From Jaapia argillacea MUCL 33604 (Eukaryota > Basidiomycota > Agaricomycetes > Jaapiales > Jaapiaceae): a DNA stretch of 64,000 nucleotides. Positions 22,499-33,635 of the stretch are shown piece by piece. A program made the position numbers and the translations under genes. The notes below the pieces were generated by a model that was given only the letters and a program-made list of their open reading frames with translations, was not told the DNA's origin and ran no database searches. Within the stretch, counting starts at the first letter, position 1. Each line of letters begins with the position of its first letter. The stretch is taken from the NCBI GenBank assembly GCA_000697665.1, contig KL197717.1, positions 1,104,420-1,168,419 on the forward strand, in the 5' to 3' direction.

Positions 22499-23909
22499 AT
22501 GTCTCCTACCATCCCCACAGTTCAGACCGCCGCCGTCGTCCCCGCCACGGGTGCTCCACTCGAAGTCAGGAGAGATCACCCCGTCAAGCAGGCGTCTGAG
22601 CTCGCACCCGGCGAATGTCTCGTCAAAATCGAGTACACTGGTGTCTGCCACACTGATCTCCATGCCGCACAAGGCGACTGGCCCATCCCCCCCATGACCC
22701 CTCTTATCGGTGGTCACGAAGGTGTCGGTCATATTGTGGCTATTGGAGCACACACCAGCAGCTCCCCGGTCAAAATCGGTGACCGCGTTGGTATCAAGTG
22801 GTTGGCGGACTCTTGTTTGCAGTGCGAGCAATGCCGGAAAGGTCTCGAGCAATGTACGTCGGTTCTTCATCCCCCCTTTTTAGCTCCTCATAATCTTTCT
22901 TTGGAATAGGTTGCTCGGGTGCCAAGTTGAGCGGCTACACTGTTGATGGTACTTTCTCGCAATATGTGGTATGTTCCCATCTCGTTCAACTTTCGCGAAT
23001 CCCTCAAACGATATCATCCCCGCAGGTTTCTTTCGTGAACCATGTTTCCCTCATCCCCGAGGGTCTCCCCTCTGCGGATGCTGCGTCCATCCTTTGCGCT
23101 GTTAGTATTTCCATTCATGTCCCATTTGTCATTTCCTTATGCCGTAATCATCAGGGTGTCACCACATACCGCGCCATCAAGTACAGCCAAACCAACATCG
23201 GTGACTGGATCGTGCTCCCAGGTGCTGGAGGCGGTCTCGGACATCTTGGTTCGTAATACATCAGCTTCCCCGTTTCTGAACGACCCATTGATTTCCTCGA
23301 TAGCTATCCAATATGCCGTTGCCAAGGGTCTCCGCGTTGTTGCTGTTGACACTGGAGAGGAGAAGAAGAAGTTGTGCTTGAGCTTGGGCGCTGAGAAGTG
23401 GATCGACTTCAGGGAGACCAAGGATCTCGTTGGCGATATCAAAGAGGCCACTGGTGGAGGTGCTCACTCTGCTGTTGTTACTGCTGCATCCGTGCGTCCT
23501 TCCCTGGCTCAAATCCCCTTCAAAAAATCTAACTGTTTTCGTCCATCTTTCAGAGCAGCGGCTACGAGCAGGCCATTGACTACCTTCGTCCCGGAGGAAC
23601 CTTGATGGCAGTCGGCTTACCCGCGACTGCGTCACTCAACGCGTCCATCTTCTTCACTGTCTTCAAGGCCATCAAGATCCTCGGCTCATATGTCGGAAAC
23701 CGTCAAGATGCCGTCGAGGCTTTGGACATTGCCGCCCGTGGAAAGGTCAAGGTGCACTTCGCCCTTCGCCCGCTTGGCGACCTCAAAGAGTGCGTACCTT
23801 GCTTTTCTGGTTTACCTTTTTCTTGCTAATGCTATCACCCTTCAGCGTCTACGACGGTATGTCTGCTGGCAAGATCGCTGGCCGTGTGGTCTTGGATTGC
23901 TCCCAGTAG
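22499..23909 (+). CDS. ADH1: Zinc-dependent alcohol dehydrogenase (ADH1 type)
   Basis: Cytosolic medium-chain dehydrogenase interconverting acetaldehyde and ethanol with NAD(H). Catalytic zinc ligands in GVCHTDLHAAQGDWP and GGHEGVGHIVAIG; structural zinc cysteines in CLQCEQCRKGLEQC plus CSG across an intron. NAD-binding motif GAGGGLGHL, then after an intron AIQYAVAKGLRVVAVD. LGAEKWIDF and LRPGGTLMAVGLP are typical of yeast-like ADH; the end is KIAGRVVLDCSQ. Seven short introns divide the coding region. Start MSPTIPTVQ is close behind a TATA box. One of the most secure calls in the window. Confidence 0.93.
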
Positions 23910-24900
23910 ATGGTGATTCCTGGGTAAATGTTTTAAGTATGAAAAAGAATCAGGTGTATGGGTAACAATATGTGTATGGTGTATTTAAGCGAGTTCGCGC
24001 TTCGAACATGTAGCAGCAATGTAATGTTATCGGAATTTTTCCAAGGATGACAGGCGGATCCGCAAATTATTCAAGGGCACGTTGTATGCATATGAAGGAG
24101 GGTTGTCCTTTGACACAGTACTAGGGCCCAAACCAAAGGCTCCCAGGATCCCCCAAGCAGCCAGGAGCCGGATGCTTCAACCACTCACAGCTTGAGCGTC
24201 CCAACAAATTACAACGACCAACTATGTAAACGAGCTCGCCCTTCCAAAGGAAACAGGATATCTCCCAAATTCGCTGGAATGGCCTGAGGGACTTCGGACT
24301 GACCGCGACTGCGATGACATATACTCACATCTGGTCAACTCTGAACTCTCAAGTAATTGGGTCGATCGGTCAATGTCATTAGTACAACAACATATGAGAC
24401 TAGCACAAAACGAAGGAAGACGAGGGATGCTGAGGAACGTAGGGTACAGTGAGCCGATCATGACGCGAACGTGAGATATACGAAGAGACAATGAACTTCG
24501 ATGAGGAGAGAAGAGTAGTAAACGAAACAAAATAAAAGAGGTCCGTGATCCACGAGGAGGGTATGGAAACACTATACTGTAGGGTGGTACGTTATATGAG
24601 GAGCCAGGGTACGAAAAGGCAGAAAATGAAGTTTCGTCAAGAAATAATGTGCATTTCCACCCCTCGCTGTGGGTTTACCCCAACGTTGTGGATCGTCAGG
24701 ATATCGATATGGTGGTCGTTATGAGAAATAAAACCGTTGTCAATATCTCTGATCTTATCTGTAAGATGGAGTATATCTCGTGGGGATGTCATAAAGAAAC
24801 GTCCGTGCGTCTATACAACAGGGCATCGATCAGCCAAAATCGGGGAAGTGAAGGAGGAGTTGCGACGTACTGGGAAGAGGAAGGGTAACATCCAAAGCCT
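23910..24900. other. Intergenic spacer, no gene seen
   Basis: About 990 bases between convergent genes (ADH and the membrane protein). Long enough to hold a non-coding gene, but no tRNA, snRNA or other fold was recognised. Confidence 0.45.
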
Positions 24901-26495
24901 CTATCTCCGAATATTTGTGTAAGCAGGCGGCAACTCGACAGTCTCGGGCTCCACATCTTCAGGCTCCTGACCAGGTGGAGGTCCGGCATCTTCATGCTGA
25001 ACGATATTGACAGGTCTGAGCTCTGGCGGTCTCGCACTCTTCCTGGTATGATTCGAACTTCCACCTCCAGAACCCAAACCACCGAGAACACCAAGGTTAT
25101 CCATTGTGCTAGTGGTAGCAGTTGATATCCTCCTCACACCGGCACCGGCACCCGACCTCGAACCTGCACCAGATCCATCTTCCTGAGCACCAGCGGAAGA
25201 TACTTCAGTTGGGTCAGGCACGATGAAAGGTTCTGGTCGGTAAAATTGTGGTAGTTCTTCGTGGTCTCTGGTGTTATCGGCATTTTCGTCATCCTGCAGG
25301 AGGTCCACTGGGCGTTCTTTTTGCGTTTGCTGGAACTGTTTGCGACGGAGGAGGTAGAGGAGGAACAAGCCTAGTGCTAGGAGGAATACGACACCGCCGA
25401 TAACGCCGCCTACGGAACAACATATGAGTTTGGAATAACAAAGAAGGGACATGAGGTGATAGTTACCGACGATAGCGCCAATATTGGTACCATTCCTGTA
25501 AAATGATGAGTACATGACGTGCAGTCGGACTTTCTCCAGACTCACTTCGTCGTAGTCGTACTACTGTTGCTATTACCGGTACCAGCTCCAGTGGAGCTAG
25601 TAGGATAGCTACCACCAGCAGGAGATCCGGGAGTTGACGAAGGCGAGCTATTGCTCAGGCAAGATCCATCGTTATTCGGTCCTGAACTGACGGTGAACAG
25701 GACCGAGCCGCCTGAGCCTGGGCCTCTACTATCGCCAGCGACGATCATTACAGTGGTACCTCCTCGAATGGAAGGTGTCCAGCTGAAACCAGTTCCGGTC
25801 CCGTTGGCTGATTGGTCGGTGATAGTTCCTTGAGGGATCGAGAAGGATTCGCCACCCGGAATAACGCCGGTGAAGGTCGGCGTACTTCACGGAGTATAAG
25901 TGGATGATCATGTGACGTGAAGAGAGAGGCATGCGTACGATTGAACCTGGGATGGATCCCACCACAATCGAGTAGCTTGGCATTGAACGAGGGTGCTCGG
26001 AGGGTCCATCTTGAAAGTAAAAGGAGGGGCTACGTTTGTCGTTGCGTCAAAACAACTCGAGTCGCTACTTGTCATGACATTGGCGGCAACACTGGTTCCT
26101 CCACTTCCATATCCAGTAGTATCGCTCATCTACGATAAGACAACCCCAACGCCACACGAGATACGAAAAATCAGCAAAAGAATCAAACGACTTGCGGGAA
26201 AATGGACACGCACAACAGCGACGAACTGTGAGTTCGCTGGGTAGTTCAGTTTGAAGGAAACCGAGGACCCAGTGAAGTTGGTCTGAAAGATTTTACGAGC
26301 TTCGATATTGTTTGGGAGTGGTGAAGGACCAAACGGAATGATAACAACAGAATACGGCGGTTGTCCTGAACCTGAAAGAGAAATTGACAGGTTCTGACAT
26401 TGTTGAGGAGTGCTAGTGAACTGGAAGGAGAAAGCTGAGGCTAATGAGGGGGCGAGAGTGGCCAAGGCGAGTGCGAGGAGGGGAATGGGCAGCAT
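24901..26495 (-). CDS. Secreted/single-pass membrane protein, Mid2-like architecture
   Basis: Starts with a clear signal peptide (MLPIPLLALALATLAPSLAS). The extracellular part has scattered cysteines and two similar modules, one reading FTSTPQQCQNLSISLSGSG and one FKMDPPSTLVQCQATRLWW. A Ser/Thr/Gly-rich stalk (TGNSNSSTTTT) leads to a transmembrane segment near 25,400 (GVIGGVVFLLALGLFLLYLL) with a stop-transfer RRKQFQ. The cytosolic tail is acidic and ends PPAYTNIRR. This layout is widespread in Agaricomycetes and resembles wall-stress sensors, but no function is proved. Four introns or more. Confidence 0.72.
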
Positions 26496-26928
26496 GCTGG
26501 CTGCCAGGGAACAAGATGCGGAAACTCCACAATTGCTGGCTCACGAACCGGAGGATAGCTCCAGAGCAGCTGATGGTACGGAGCGGGAAGTTCATGCCGG
26601 CTTGGGCTTGTCATGGGAAAAATGACACCATAAAACTGACGGCACACGGTCTCCGGCTGTATTCCGTAGTACCCGGTAGCCTAGGCGGCTCAACTATTGT
26701 CTTTATCTCGGAATCAATCTCCTCAGAACTTGCATAGAACATCAACAGAGATACAGAAACTCAAACAGACAAACGGCCATCGCTGCTTCATCAGCGGAAT
26801 CAACTACTTGTCCATCAAACTTTTGCTTCCCGTAGATAGCGTCGAAGCTCGGGACTGTAACAGATAGGAGAGAAGATGTGGAAAGATGTTCATGGGGATT
26901 GCGAAATCGAAGCTACGAAGGTCTTTGG
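26496..26928. other. Promoter region of the Mid2-like gene
   Basis: Between two minus-strand genes: the leader of the Mid2-like gene and the 3' end of the F-box-like gene. No gene seen. Confidence 0.35.
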
Positions 26929-28314
26929 TCACACAAAATCTTCTAGACCAATTGAACAGTTTTGTATTGTCCTCCACCACAGGATCTCCACAGTTGTGCT
27001 TTGAGCAGGCTCACCGACGTCGGTGGAGAGCATATCCCGACCCATCAGGTAGGTGCACCAAATTAGCAACGCCTCGTCATTGGAGAAAGGGGGGCTAATT
27101 CGGGCATCGAAGTAGTCGGTCATCTCTGAGCCATGGACCAATGAGAAAGGGTGCTTGCTCCTCGGGAAGGCACAAGGGAGGCGTTAAGAAGAATCGAAAC
27201 CATGTTCGCGTGTAATCCGTGCGCATGAGATCGAGATACGTACGAAACGTCGATTCGATTTCCTCGCGAGGCAGGGTTCAAAGAAGCTATGCGTCCGGCC
27301 AGGGGAAGGGGAGGCATCCTCAACTCCATATCTGCCGGAGTGGGAATCTGGCATTGGGTAGTCAGGGTTCCAGCGCTTGAACCTCTCCGAAAATACTTTG
27401 TGATTGTTAATAGGGGCGACTTGGGAGGACCAAATTGTGGACCTTGTGTGGGCGATCATCAAACTCAAAGAGCGAGTGCAGATCGTGGGCTTGAACGGTC
27501 ACTAGCACATCCCCGACAACAATTTTCGTAATAAAACCTTTGGAAGGCGCTAGTTCCTCATCGAATGATGGGCTAGTGTTAGAATCACGGGAGTTCGCCT
27601 GGAATGGTCGGCAGTGACGATTGTGAAATCGAAGGTCCCTTAGGCCCTTAGGCCCTTAGTAAGAACGCAAGAGCTTGAAGAAAAGTTCCTATTAGCTGAA
27701 ATAGCTTTCCACGAGAGCGACAAGTCATCTCACAATTGACCGCGGTTAAGGTAACAGTCAAAATGTTGAACCCGGGGACACCTTTGACTGGTTGCACGAG
27801 AAACTGCGAATCCTCGATTCCGCATGATCAGAGTTTTGGCACCAGAACGGAAGCGAAGGGCCAAGGCGGTGGGGGGTGTAACTAAGATTCCAAAGTTCCA
27901 CGACGATATCGGCCTTGGCAGGGGTCAGGAAGCATCCACTGGTAGGGACCAGTCTCATCATCTCAACCGAGGCCTGGGGTTTTCCAGATTGGAGGTAGAG
28001 GTTGATACACGAGGTGCAGGGCGCAAGAATTTGTGTCTCCCCTTCAACGATCGTCGAATTCTCGATATAAATCGGGAGGCGAAGTTGTAATTCCAACATC
28101 GACACGTTATAGGTTGGGAGGTTTCGTGCATTTCCTCTGTCGCTGACGACTAGTTTAGTGGAGAGATCCACAACACCTGAAGAACATCGGAGGTAGCCCA
28201 ATCAGTAAAACAAGGTAGGGAAAACTCACCATACAGAAACTGAGAATTATCCATCCAGTCCGCGTACGATAGGATGCGGAGTACAATTTCAAGCCAGAGG
28301 TCTGACAACTTCAT
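26929..28314 (-). CDS. Hypothetical protein, F-box-like N-terminus
   Basis: Not recognised as a known family. Exon 1 reads MKLSDLWLEIVLRILSYADW, similar to the helix pattern of an F-box (Leu-x-x-Glu-Ile-x-x-x-Ile). Exon 2 continues VVDLSTKLVVSDRGNARNL and a region with Cys-Thr-Ser-Cys. Further exons chosen by frame joins are LRDLRFHNRHCRPF...FITKIVVGDVLVTV, then MELRMPPLPLAGRIA. A last exon reads MTDYFDARISPPFSNDEALL and stops at 26929-26931. The region between exons 2 and 3 is the least certain. The pattern is like other Agaricomycete F-box/hypothetical genes. Confidence 0.5.
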
Positions 28315-28690
28315 CGACGTGGAGAGAACGTTACGGAAAACGACATCAAAAGGTGCTTCGGGTGACCAAACGAGTCAATAGCTTTACTCCCTGGAGCTCA
28401 TTTTCAATTTCAGTTAATCGAGTACTGCAGAAGATAGGTCAACACTTCCGTGTGCGTCCCTCAGATACTCGGAGTGGGTTCGGAGAAGGCCCAGTTGTGA
28501 CACGTCACACAAGCGTGACGGCGTTAAAGCTGGTTCAAGTTCGAGCTCAGCGACATTCAACTCTTCTTGAAGCACTTCGCCCTTATCCGCGATATTGGGT
28601 ACATTCTACATTCTACGTTGCCTCCACAACAATATCACGTTCAATTTGCAGCAACGCAAACTATTCTAGTTCTTTTCCACATTCCTATCT
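28315..28690. other. Divergent promoter between F-box-like gene and kinase
   Basis: 376 bases separating two divergent starts. A direct repeat ACATTCTACATTCTACG lies near 28,600; no TATA box is seen. Confidence 0.35.
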
Positions 28691-31600
28691 ATGAACATGT
28701 CTGGACCGGTGGCTGACACAGGTCTTCCTCGTGCTCCCCCAATCCAATACAACGCCCCTCTTGGGACTCGCTGGCAGAAAGAGAAGGCGGCAGCGGGTCA
28801 AGGTGCCTTTGATTTCCCAGAAGATCCCAAGTCTATTGGCCCGTGGATCATTGGCGAATGCGTCGGTAAAGGCGCGAGTGGTCGAGTCAAGATCGCTCGC
28901 CATGCTCGTACAGGTCAACTCGCCGCAATCAAGATCCTCCCCCTTCAGCCAGTTGTCAGCGCACGCACCACTTCGGTGGCCGCTCACCAAGCCAAGTCCG
29001 AAAAGCAGCGCCTAGGCATCGATCGGGAGATTACTATGATGAAGCTCATGAACCATCCAAACATCATGCGCATTTACGACGTTTACGAAGGCGACAAGGA
29101 ACTATTCCTCATCTTGGAGTACGTGGAAGGTGGCGAGTTGTTTGATTTCCTCGTCAACCGGGGCAAACTACCTCATCTTCAAGCTCTTGCCTACTTCAAA
29201 CAAATCGTCTATGGGCTCAATTATGCGCATACATTCTCCATTATCCACCGCGATCTCAAGCCCGAGAACATCCTTATCCACTCTCTCAATCCTCCTCTGA
29301 TCAAGATCGCTGACTGGGGTATGGCGGCCTTCGCTCCCCCCGATAGACAACTGGATACTAGCTGTGGAAGTCCTCATTACGCTAGTCCCGAAATCGTCAA
29401 TGGCTTGAAGTATCAAGGGACCGCTACTGACATCTGGAGCTGTGGTGTTATCTTGTACGCGCTCCTGACTGGTCGCTTGCCTTTCGACGACAAAAATGTC
29501 AAGAACTTGTTGGCAAAGGTCAAAACTGGCAAGTACGACCTACCGAGCTATATAGACTCTCAAGCTCGAGACCTCTTGTCACGTATGCTGGTTGTGGATG
29601 TCGGAAAACGCATTACGGTCCGTCTATCCCGCTTCTCGTTTGCTCAATATGTCATTGACGCCAAACCTTGCAACAGATGTCTGAAGTACTTGGTCACCCT
29701 TGGCTCCACAACGACACTCCTGGCATTACTTGCGTTCTGGCCCCTTCTGTCTCAGAGCTAGCTCAGCCTCTTGCCTCGGCTGCTTGTATCGACAAGGATC
29801 TCTTAGAGTCTCTTCGTGTCATCTGGGGTCGATCGGCCAACCTCGAAATCATCAAGGGTGACCTTCTCAGCCCACCAGGTCTCGGGACTCTCGCCAAGGC
29901 ATTTTACTTCCTTCTACAGAAGCATCGCGAACGAAATCTTGAGGAACGTGGGATCTTGAATGTTCAACGCGTTGAGAACGGCGCTGGGAGAACGGTCACC
30001 CTTCGGCAGTATACTTCGCCCAAGTTGTCGAGTTGTATCCACTTTGCGCAGAGTGCGGACTATCCACAACGTGTCAGACCTAGTCGAATGGCTACTGCTC
30101 CTGCCGCTCCTCAAGCCTACATTCACACGCATATACCCCATTCTTATCTTTCTCCAACTAGCCTGACTGCGACATCTCCGACTCCATCACTGAACCATCG
30201 GTCTCGCCCTGTTTCTCCTGCTGGTCCTCGTCCAAGACCCGTTTCCTCATCTGGACCTTCTCCACGACAAACCTCTCCAATCTATCTTGGACCCCCATCT
30301 CCTGGATCTGTCTCTCCCGCGTTCTCCTCTGATACGACGCCGAGGCCTACCGCCGTTCGGATATCCAGGTTGCCGTCTCAGTCCTCACCGCCGTCACCCT
30401 TGCATATGAACGTGTCATACCGCCATAACGGTGGTCAGCAAGGGACGCCGACTCAGTTCCTGTCGTTGCCCTTGTTGGACGTACCTTCTCAGGTCCCTTC
30501 TGGCTCCCGCTCGCCTTCGTTGTATGCTCCGCAGCCACCGCCAAGGACCCCATCTCCCCTTACAAGGGCGTCAACTACATCTGGATACTTCACGTTCCCT
30601 ACGATTCCATCTGCTGCCCCGTCGATGTTGTCCACTAGTCAAGAACCAACGCCAAGACCATCTCCTCGGCTCCCACCTGCTCCTACTATCCTTGCACCTG
30701 TTCCACAGCATGCACGTGCCTCCTTAGGATTGTTGCCCATGGTTAGCGCTCCCAGGATGACAACATCAGAGCAGCAGAGGACGATGGATGACATCGCTAA
30801 TAGAATGAACGTCCTCGTCGCTAGGGATAACGCTGCGTATGTCCACGTCTTTGGAAGGGAGAGGCAGCGTTCGTCTGGACAATCAAGAGAGTCGTCATAT
30901 GCGCCTTCAATCATCGATCGCGAGACTTATGTGTATCCGTATGGCAGGCCTGGGGTCAGTGATGTTCGGGAGCAAGATCCGCGTCATCAAGCTCATGGCC
31001 ATGGTCAAGACCAAGCGTATGGAAATCGTCCTGTTCACTTGACTAGTCGTCCTTTGCCACCTGTTAGATATAGGCACAATGGAGGAGCCCAAGATAATGG
31101 GGAGTGGGCTGCGAACAAGGAGAATAATGGGAATGTGGGTGGCAGGGCTGCGTATGGCACTGGTCCTATGATGGCTTCGGAAGGGTTGGGATTTGGGAAG
31201 GTTGGTGTCAGGAACGATGAGGGCCATGACGAGGGTCAGGTTTCCTTCATGGGGGACCACCCAGGATTGAAGGAGGCTGAAGCCCAGAGGAGGGAGAGAA
31301 GAGCTCGACGTGAGTTCTTTCCCGTCATCATCTTTTTGGCCATGAGAGCTAATGTGATTTTTTGGGATTGATAGTCCCGCCCTTGGATTTCCATGGTCCG
31401 ACACCTACCAGACGTTCGACATTTTCCGCTTCTGGTATCAAGTCCCCTACACTCATGTCTCCCGCATCTGGTTCAATCCTTGGGTCGCCTGTGATGGGCG
31501 AGTTCAAGGGCTGGTTCTCCAGCCTATTCAATTGGAAACAAAGTCACGTCCTATACTCTACGGAGAACTTGATGAGCACCAGGGAGGAAGTTGGGAGGTT

Positions 31601-31949
31601 GTTGATGGAGGCAGGTGTGGTGATTTGTTTGGAGGATCCGGATGTGATGATGGGTGATGCGAGTGGTTTGGGGATGTTGAAATGCCGTGTGGATGATGGG
31701 ATGGAGGTTGGTGGGTCGGCGAAGGGAGCAAGATTTAGGGTGGAGTTTTCTGCTTCGTCGGAGTTGGGGAGGGGTGCTCGTGGATTCTGTTGTGCGGTTG
31801 CGATGATTCAGGAGAAGGGGTCCGTGTCGACATTTAAGACGGTTTATAGGAGGGTTAGGGAGGAGTGGAGGTTAGATGGGGGTGGCGTTGATGGTGGCTT
31901 CGGATATCCGTCTCCTTATGTTGGAGCGGGAGAGGTGGTAGGATGGTGA
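28691..31949 (+). CDS. Serine/threonine kinase of the Hsl1/Gin4/Cdr2 family
   Basis: Cell-cycle kinase of the Nim1-related family that links septin/cortex state to Wee1 control. The kinase domain starts near residue 52: glycine loop GKGASGRV at 59-66, catalytic lysine in AAIKI (K81), HRDLKPEN at 186-193, CGSPHYASPEIV activation segment, and TDIWSCGVILYALLTGRLPF. The metal-binding motif reads DWG (208-210) instead of DFG. An intron at 29618-29676 (GTCCGT donor) precedes MSEVLGHPWLH, the last kinase helix. A long Pro/Ser-rich disordered region follows. After an intron at 31310-31374 a C-terminal domain (MGEFKGWFSSLFNWK...STFKTVYRRVREEW) resembles the membrane-binding KA1 region of this family. 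Stop at 31947-31949. Confidence 0.85.
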
Positions 31950-32205
31950 AGGCTGGCCTTTGGGTTCTATAGAGTATGTTCCGGACGTGACCATCATTTA
32001 TTCCTATTCTTTCACTACTTTTTCTATGTCTCCACTCCTTTCTTCCTTGCACGTTTCAGTGCCTATCTCTACTTGCCTTGCTCGACATGTATTCGAGCCA
32101 CTTCAGTCTCGTCAAATATTACACACGTCTTCAACGTACAACATTGTCCGCTGAGTACTTCGTAAAAGGATATTGCAATCCATAAATAAGTTGCCAGTCT
32201 GGCGG

Positions 32206-33615
32206 GATACAGTGCCACAGTAGCTGCAAAACGGGAAGCCAAATAGGTTGACCTCCCTTCCTGAAGACACGCGTGCTTATTCGTACATGTACACTGACTT
32301 CCACAACTCCAAGTGCGTGGAGACTATCGGGGAGGCGGAGGCGGAGGAGGCCCACGGACTAGAGCTTTAGGTGGGCCTCGCGGGGCATAATATGGCTTTG
32401 GCGGATCGACGACAGGTCTGTAAATGTCAACGATGTTCGTGAGTGGCCCAAACGTCGTCGACGGGAGGAAGATACGCAACGACTGTGAGCCGCCTGAGGG
32501 AGCATCGGCGCTGGCACCTACGGGAACGTTCTCCGAGCTAAGCAGCGCGAAAGAGTCAGCATTCTCTTGGGGAGACAGGATCACGTCGAAACTTACGCCC
32601 TCGAAGTGGATGTGGCGTTCTCCCCTTCACGTCCGCTGCGATAACACATCCAGAGGAGTGTTAAGCGCCGTTGCACGAGCGCCATCGAAGACTTCTACTT
32701 ACGAAGGAGACCCGATTTGGGGATTTCCCAAGTCGACGCTGGGGTTGGAGGGATTTTGGGAGTCCATTGTATTTCGTGGTGAGGACGAATGTGTGGTGAG
32801 AGCCAATGGTCTCCGGTAGCCAGACGCCCGCCTTATAAGCAAAGAGAAAGTGATAGAGACGCCTACATGTGAACTTTAGACCTTCCTAGAGTTCTTCCGT
32901 CGCTTCTATCGATGGTATCAAGCGCCCGGACGGTTTCCTCGTTGTTTGTATGGGGTAGCTATGATCCTGAGCGCCTATCGACTGTCAGATGACAGGGAGG
33001 CTGACTGAGAATGGGTGGGAGTCCAGCGAAGGGGGTGAGCTCCAGCAACATATTCGGCTATAAGCTCCCTGCACCCATGATACCCTGAAGGTTCTCCCCT
33101 GTATGGTATCAGGATAGCGAGGGAAATGAAACCAGCTTGAGTCTAGATCCACGTATCGTCCAGTAGTCCGTGACAATCGCCAAATTCTCCGGTGAAAGGA
33201 GGGCGGGTGACGAGTGCATCGAATCAGCACCGTGGACTGACAGCCTGCTGGCAGCCATTTCTATTGGGCGATAACCACGAGGTGGATTGGTCAAACATAG
33301 CGCAGGGATCTTCGAGGCAAGCCAAAAAAAGACCGAGCCAGGGATGGGGATTCATACAGGGGCCATAATATTGTTCGCCTTTGGATTCTGTGGATGACAG
33401 ACACCGTAACAATTTAACAGTGTGTTTAGAACACCAGTCTGGACAGATAATAGAGATAAGATCATTGTAGCTGCAAGAACTTCATGGACCTGGGTGAATT
33501 CAAGCGGAGAGAGGTAGTATTCTGCGGCTGAAGAACTACGTTTTGAGGAGGATTTGCGGGAGGAGTGACTCCAAAATAGGAAATCCAAGATTTTTGTGTT
33601 CAGTCCTGGCGGAGT
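32206..33615 (-). repeat. Diverged duplicated block, copy 2 (partner 997-2485)
   Basis: Reverse complement aligns in order with 997-2485 (landmarks listed there). The outer end lies about 20 bases from the ATG of the MAK5 gene, so this block forms its upstream region. It contains an 89-codon minus-strand frame (33352-33621, beginning MRTPPGLNTKILDFLFW) whose first part is recognisable in the other copy, where it is interrupted by a stop. It also contains the small gene 32324-32767. Stretches such as ALDTIDRS upstream of the small gene can be read in both copies and suggest a degraded neighbouring gene. Confidence 0.65.
32324..32767 (-). CDS. Small two-intron protein, copy 2 (intact)
   Basis: Unknown 105-residue protein. 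It starts MDSQNPSNPSVDLGNPQIG, has introns at 32636-32702 and 32538-32596, and ends in a Pro-rich tail (RGPPPPPPPR). Exons of 65, 39 and 214 nt join in frame to 106 codons. The first two exon lengths are identical to the paralogue at 1891-2364, and both introns have GTAAGT or GTGAGT donors and CAG/TAG acceptors. That the exon structure, splice sites and most residues are kept in two copies argues that this was a real gene before duplication. No signal peptide, transmembrane segment or known domain. Expression is not shown. Confidence 0.6.
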
Positions 33616-33635
33616 CCTCATCAGCCTAAAATTTG

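Noticed and set aside
24222-24572. 116-codon minus-strand frame in the ADH/membrane-protein spacer
   Set aside because: Composition is biased (Ser/Arg/Phe), no motif, no splice partner; looks like chance.
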